DNA from: Camarhynchus parvulus
Taxonomy: Eukaryota > Chordata > Aves > Passeriformes > Thraupidae
Direction: 5' to 3'
DNA: 64,000 bases
Assembly: GCF_901933205.1 (NCBI RefSeq)
Contig: NC_044601.1
Coordinates: 44,799,376 to 44,863,375 of the forward strand
Below are positions 59,861 to 64,000 of the stretch, piece after piece (position 1 is the first letter of the stretch; every line of letters begins with the position of its first letter). The notes beneath the pieces are model-generated. The model was not told where the DNA came from. It worked only from the letters and a program-made list of their open reading frames with translations, and did not search any database. The translations under genes and the position numbers were made by a program.

Positions 59861-62800
59861 TAGGTTCAAGTATTAAAAAAAGTTTCCATTTGTACACTTC
59901 TGGTCAACAACACCACAAGCTTTCTTTGAGAAGCTCACCTAGATGATACATAGAACTCCAGGTGTTGCAAGTGCCCCGAGCAGATGTCACCCCTTGCCCC
60001 ATAAACTCAGGTCAAAAGTTAATATAATTAATAGATAAATTTCTAGGTCTGAGCCATACAGTGAAGATTCTATTGGCCTCAGAAGTTCAGAGACCATAAA
60101 TGTACAGATAGGCATTAGGAAACACCTGGCACAGGGAATTAAATGTAGGCTGGGTGAGCAAGATATTCAGGAAAATTCAGACAGGCCAAAGTTCCCTGTA
60201 CTTACAAAAAGTGAACATGGCTGTTTTCTATGATAGTGATAGAATTAACTGACACAATTTGCTGTTTTAAGTAATTTACTGCTAGTTGTAATGATTCTTC
60301 ACTGCCATTGCACTACCAGATAAATGACTCATCACTTAGGGTAGGAGCAACTGGCTTTTCAAGCCACTCTTTCAAGTGGGCAGAAAGCCAGCCAGCTGCT
60401 TTGGCAGGCATGCTGTAGTCTCTGACTCCTGGATCAGCATACCATCCCAGGAGCCTCTAGCTGAAATATGATGAGCACAGTCTGCTTCAAGTTAGTCCCA
60501 ATTACAGATAACCTTCCATTATACTTTTATTATACAACTAAGAGAAGGCTGCTCCTCTACAGCACTTTGTCTGACACACGAGTCTTTCAGAGCACTAACT
60601 GCCTATTGAGGCAAAGATTGAAATAAAGAATTGGTCACAGCTGTACCTTTCACCTCTGAAATGGTTGGAACATTTCCAGCCTCAAAGCTCTACTAGGTTG
60701 CATGTTGTCATGATTTGCTGCTGTTGGCAAGGCTTGGTGATCAGTGCAGCATAGGCCCCTGTAAATGCCAAGGCTGCAGGCTGATTACAGTGCTGGAGCT
60801 GTTGAACTGTTGTCAAAAAAGCCATGTCTCTACAACTATTGCACTGCTGAGCACTTGTTAAAAGGTTTGGAGTCAAGTAGACAAACTGTTCATTCCTTTT
60901 ACTCACATATTACTCAGCTAAGTAGCAGTTTTTTCTAAAATCCTTCCAATGTTTTCAAGGGTCTACTCCAGGACTAACTACTACAGAGGATGACTAATAG
61001 CATTACAGTTCGGGGCTTTGCTCTTAGTGGTATTTTGCAGCTTTATGGATTTCTCTTATTAAAATCATATGGACATTTTGTAGCCAATTTCAACATGACT
61101 GTGTGGGTATTAAATAATTCAAAATTAATGCAGTGATATAGGAAATTATCCATTAATGCCCTATCTAAGAGCTCTGTTCATCACAAGAATTTTGTACAAG
61201 AATATTGCCCAAGGGTGTTAAAAAATTTCATCTTTAGAGAGTGTTACCACTTATGTTTTGTGAGCTACTTTAGTCAGTTGCTTCTTGTACCAGTTTTGAC
61301 AGACATACGGCAAAATTTGTCCTTCTGCCCAGAATGCAAAATAAGTCCCAGTTCTCAGACTGGCTTTCTCTCAATTCTTAAAGATTTTTCTATTAATGGT
61401 TGCTGTTATAGTACTGTACATAACTTTCATGTGTATATACCATCTATCATACGGAAGGGTTCAAATCATTTTTAATTTGTAATTATATTTTTGGTCTGCT
61501 TCAACAGAAATTAAACAGGTAGTCTACCATTAGAAGGTGTTTCGTGTGTTTCTCTGCTCTCAAAAATTGTCTCCTAAACAGTTCCCTGTATCTCCATATA
61601 AAGTACTACCATTGTAAATTTTATGGTTTGTAAGAGCAATCACAAAAGGAAAATATATGAGCTGTGACAGGGAGGGCAGGTGTTTTGTTGCTTAACTTAA
61701 AGTAGAGTGACAGAACTTTCTTAGCCCTTCCAAAAAGCCCTTTAGCAGAGGATTTATTTCATAATATTTTATTTCTTTGGGTAAAATAAACCTGTGTTAT
61801 GTATTTTTAGATTAAATAATTCCACATTAAAATGCTATAAACTGACCTGCTGTTGACTCAACTGCAGGAAATCAGATTTTTAAAGTGACATTTACAAAAG
61901 CAAAATAGCAGTTAGAACTTCAGCACTTACACTGACAGACTCAAATTAGTTTCTAGTTTTAGCAGGGAGGCTTGAGGTATAAAAATATAAAACTTCTGAT
62001 GAGGATTGGCATGACAGCATACTCTTACATTCATGTGTAATTCTTCTTTTTGCTGAAGACACATACAATACTAAAAAATTCTAATCCATTCAAAGTACTG
62101 GGGCCCTACATGGTGGTTCTTGTATACATTAATAGCTTATATATGGAGAATTTTATATTTCTGTTTTGATCCTCATGGGTACTGCCATGAAATAAATCAT
62201 AACAAAGTGAATTCACCTGGAGAAATTCTGTAAAACTATGGGACTATGGGGCACAAAGATGAGTGAGCAGAGGTTTTCATGTCCAGTTTGTAGCTGGCTA
62301 ACTGTGCATAGGCAGAATCTCTTTGGCTGAGACTCTAAGCACTGCAGCAATACAAATCAACAACACTAGCATCTGCTTTTCTGTCTGTGTTTCAGGAATA
62401 AGCATGATATTCAGGAAGCTTTTACGTGCTGGTCAGATGCCCTACTGCACCCAGAGTCAGGATGAAAATCAAGTTAATCAGTGACACAGAGAAAATAGTC
62501 AAATTGTGGCAACAGAGGGTCAGTTTTACTTTCCTGCTAGATGAAGTAAGAAACATGAAGGAAGAGTTATCCTTGGTATGTTCTCAATCTCTTCCTTATT
62601 CTGACTCTTGAGTTTCAAAAACGATAAATCATAGTCAGAGCTTCTGAGGTATTTTTCTTTTAAAGAGTCTCCTTTAAATGCTCATAGAATATTTAAAAAA
62701 TCTTCAGTCTGGGCAGTGAGCCAGGAAAACATCACTAGGCATTGCTGCAGTCCAGTTCAAGACCCCAACACAGCTCCAGCTGATCACTAGACTATGGTGA

Positions 62801-64000
62801 TACAGAAACTGAGCAAATGGTTGCAGACAGGACTCTCTGTCCCAGAGGAGGAAGGACACTGTTCCTTTGCAAGTGTGTAAGCAAAATTCACAGAACACAA
62901 CTGAACCACAACCCATGATGCAGATTTCTAGTAGGCACTAATAACACATAGTGTTTTCTGTATAGGTATACCTTTCACTACATTCCTGTGGGAAAATTGT
63001 TCTAAATGACCAAATCATTTCTGATTTGTTTATGCCACATACATAACACACCATCCCACAGATAAAACATAGCTTTGGATTAACTTCCTAATGCATTGAG
63101 GTATTTCCCAAACTACTTTTGCACATTTAATCTTCTATTCAGCCCCATCTTGTGTTGCATTCAATCTTCCCCACACTCAATACAGAGCTGTCAAATATTG
63201 CAGTGTAGCATCAGCTTATTTGATCTCCAGATTTTGTCTCTGTTCATACTGCCTTCTTGCCTTCTTTCTATTTAGATCTTTTTCAGAGACCCAGTTTATT
63301 TATATGATCTCACAGACACAGTAATCAGCTGTCTTCACCGCCCACATATTTAAGATGAAGAAAGTGAAAAGTGGTGACATTTTCTAAACGAGTGTCAGAA
63401 CATCTAACTTGTCTGCATTTATTTCCTAAATAGCTCAGACAGAGACACTTGGGTTTGGTTTGTTTTTTGTTTTTTGGTTTTTTGTAGGGGATTTTTAATA
63501 CAGAAGTAATATAAAACATAATAACAATAACAATGATGATAATAATAATAGAATTACTATGTATTTCAGAAAAACACAGTCTAAAAATTTGTGTGTTCTA
63601 TGCAGCATGCATGTTGCATTTATGTATGTTGCATAAAATATATATGTTTATATCCTGTGAATATATTTCCTTGTCATGAAAGTCCCTGCCTTAGAGAGTT
63701 TATAGTGTGAGACTTATGGATGCATATTTTTCATATTTCTTTATCAATACATGTAAAATCCATTGTTTTGATGCCAGTCTAAGAAGGTTTTTCTGAGAAT
63801 AGGATATGCTGAGCTAGTTGGGGCAGTAAGGACTCACTCCCTCATCTAGGCCCTTAAAGAGTCTGAGGACCTCTGTGCTCAAAGCCTGCAAATGATAGAA
63901 AATCTCTTCAGTGAGTGGCAGCATAACTTGTCTTTTTCAAGAGAATGTTATCACAGTTTCTAAGGACCTGCTAGGAAGATTAGTATCAGTGAAATAAACC

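Larger units (their letters stand above)
56416..64000. other. AT-rich non-coding DNA, mostly featureless
   Basis: No LTR, CR1 or RNA gene is recognised. Notable items are the perfect foldback at 57,964-58,014, a small hairpin at 59,826-59,860 and one weak exon candidate at 57,659-57,732. Open frames are short and lack motifs. Confidence 0.5.

Overview
The window looks like intergenic or intronic nuclear DNA from a bird, probably a songbird. The evidence is one long CR1 LINE, a second CR1 3' fragment, and LTRs whose ends and internal blocks match families I know as common in avian and especially passerine genomes. The background is AT-rich and broken by stops in all frames. I cannot support any complete host protein-coding gene. 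Four short splice-acceptor-plus-open-frame segments are listed as weak exon candidates.

Layout. Positions 1-24,900 are mostly unique AT-rich DNA with a perfect 16-bp hairpin (1864-1902), a compound GGAA microsatellite (12,677-12,870) and minor duplications. Positions 24,900-56,400 form a dense transposable-element cluster. In order it holds: a plus-strand LTR (24,933-25,565); a 38-unit nested minisatellite (27,256-28,046) lying against a nearly full-length decayed CR1 (about 28,180-32,131); a minus-strand ERVL-type LTR (32,495-33,076); a minus-strand LTR of the same family as the first (35,085-35,744); a solo LTR with a 6-bp target duplication (39,787-40,182); an isolated GC/CpG-rich block (about 41,930-42,290); a GATA microsatellite; a minus-strand CR1 3' end; a minus-strand provirus (47,757-54,051); and a 1.28-kb solo LTR with a 5-bp target duplication (55,131-56,410). 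Positions 56,416-64,000 return to AT-rich DNA, with a perfect 24-bp foldback (57,964-58,014).

The most notable element is the provirus. Both LTRs are present, about 98% alike by eye, and flanked by the 5-bp duplication GATGG. Inside, one uninterrupted 669-codon frame runs from a gag-like amino terminus into the end of reverse transcriptase, RNase H and integrase, with the polymerase catalytic region missing. An env remnant follows, whose last 200 codons are open and contain the membrane anchor. It cannot be autonomous as it stands. It could be a non-autonomous ERV lineage that kept an in-frame internal deletion, or a one-off deleted copy. All family calls come from reading the sequence; no searches were run.
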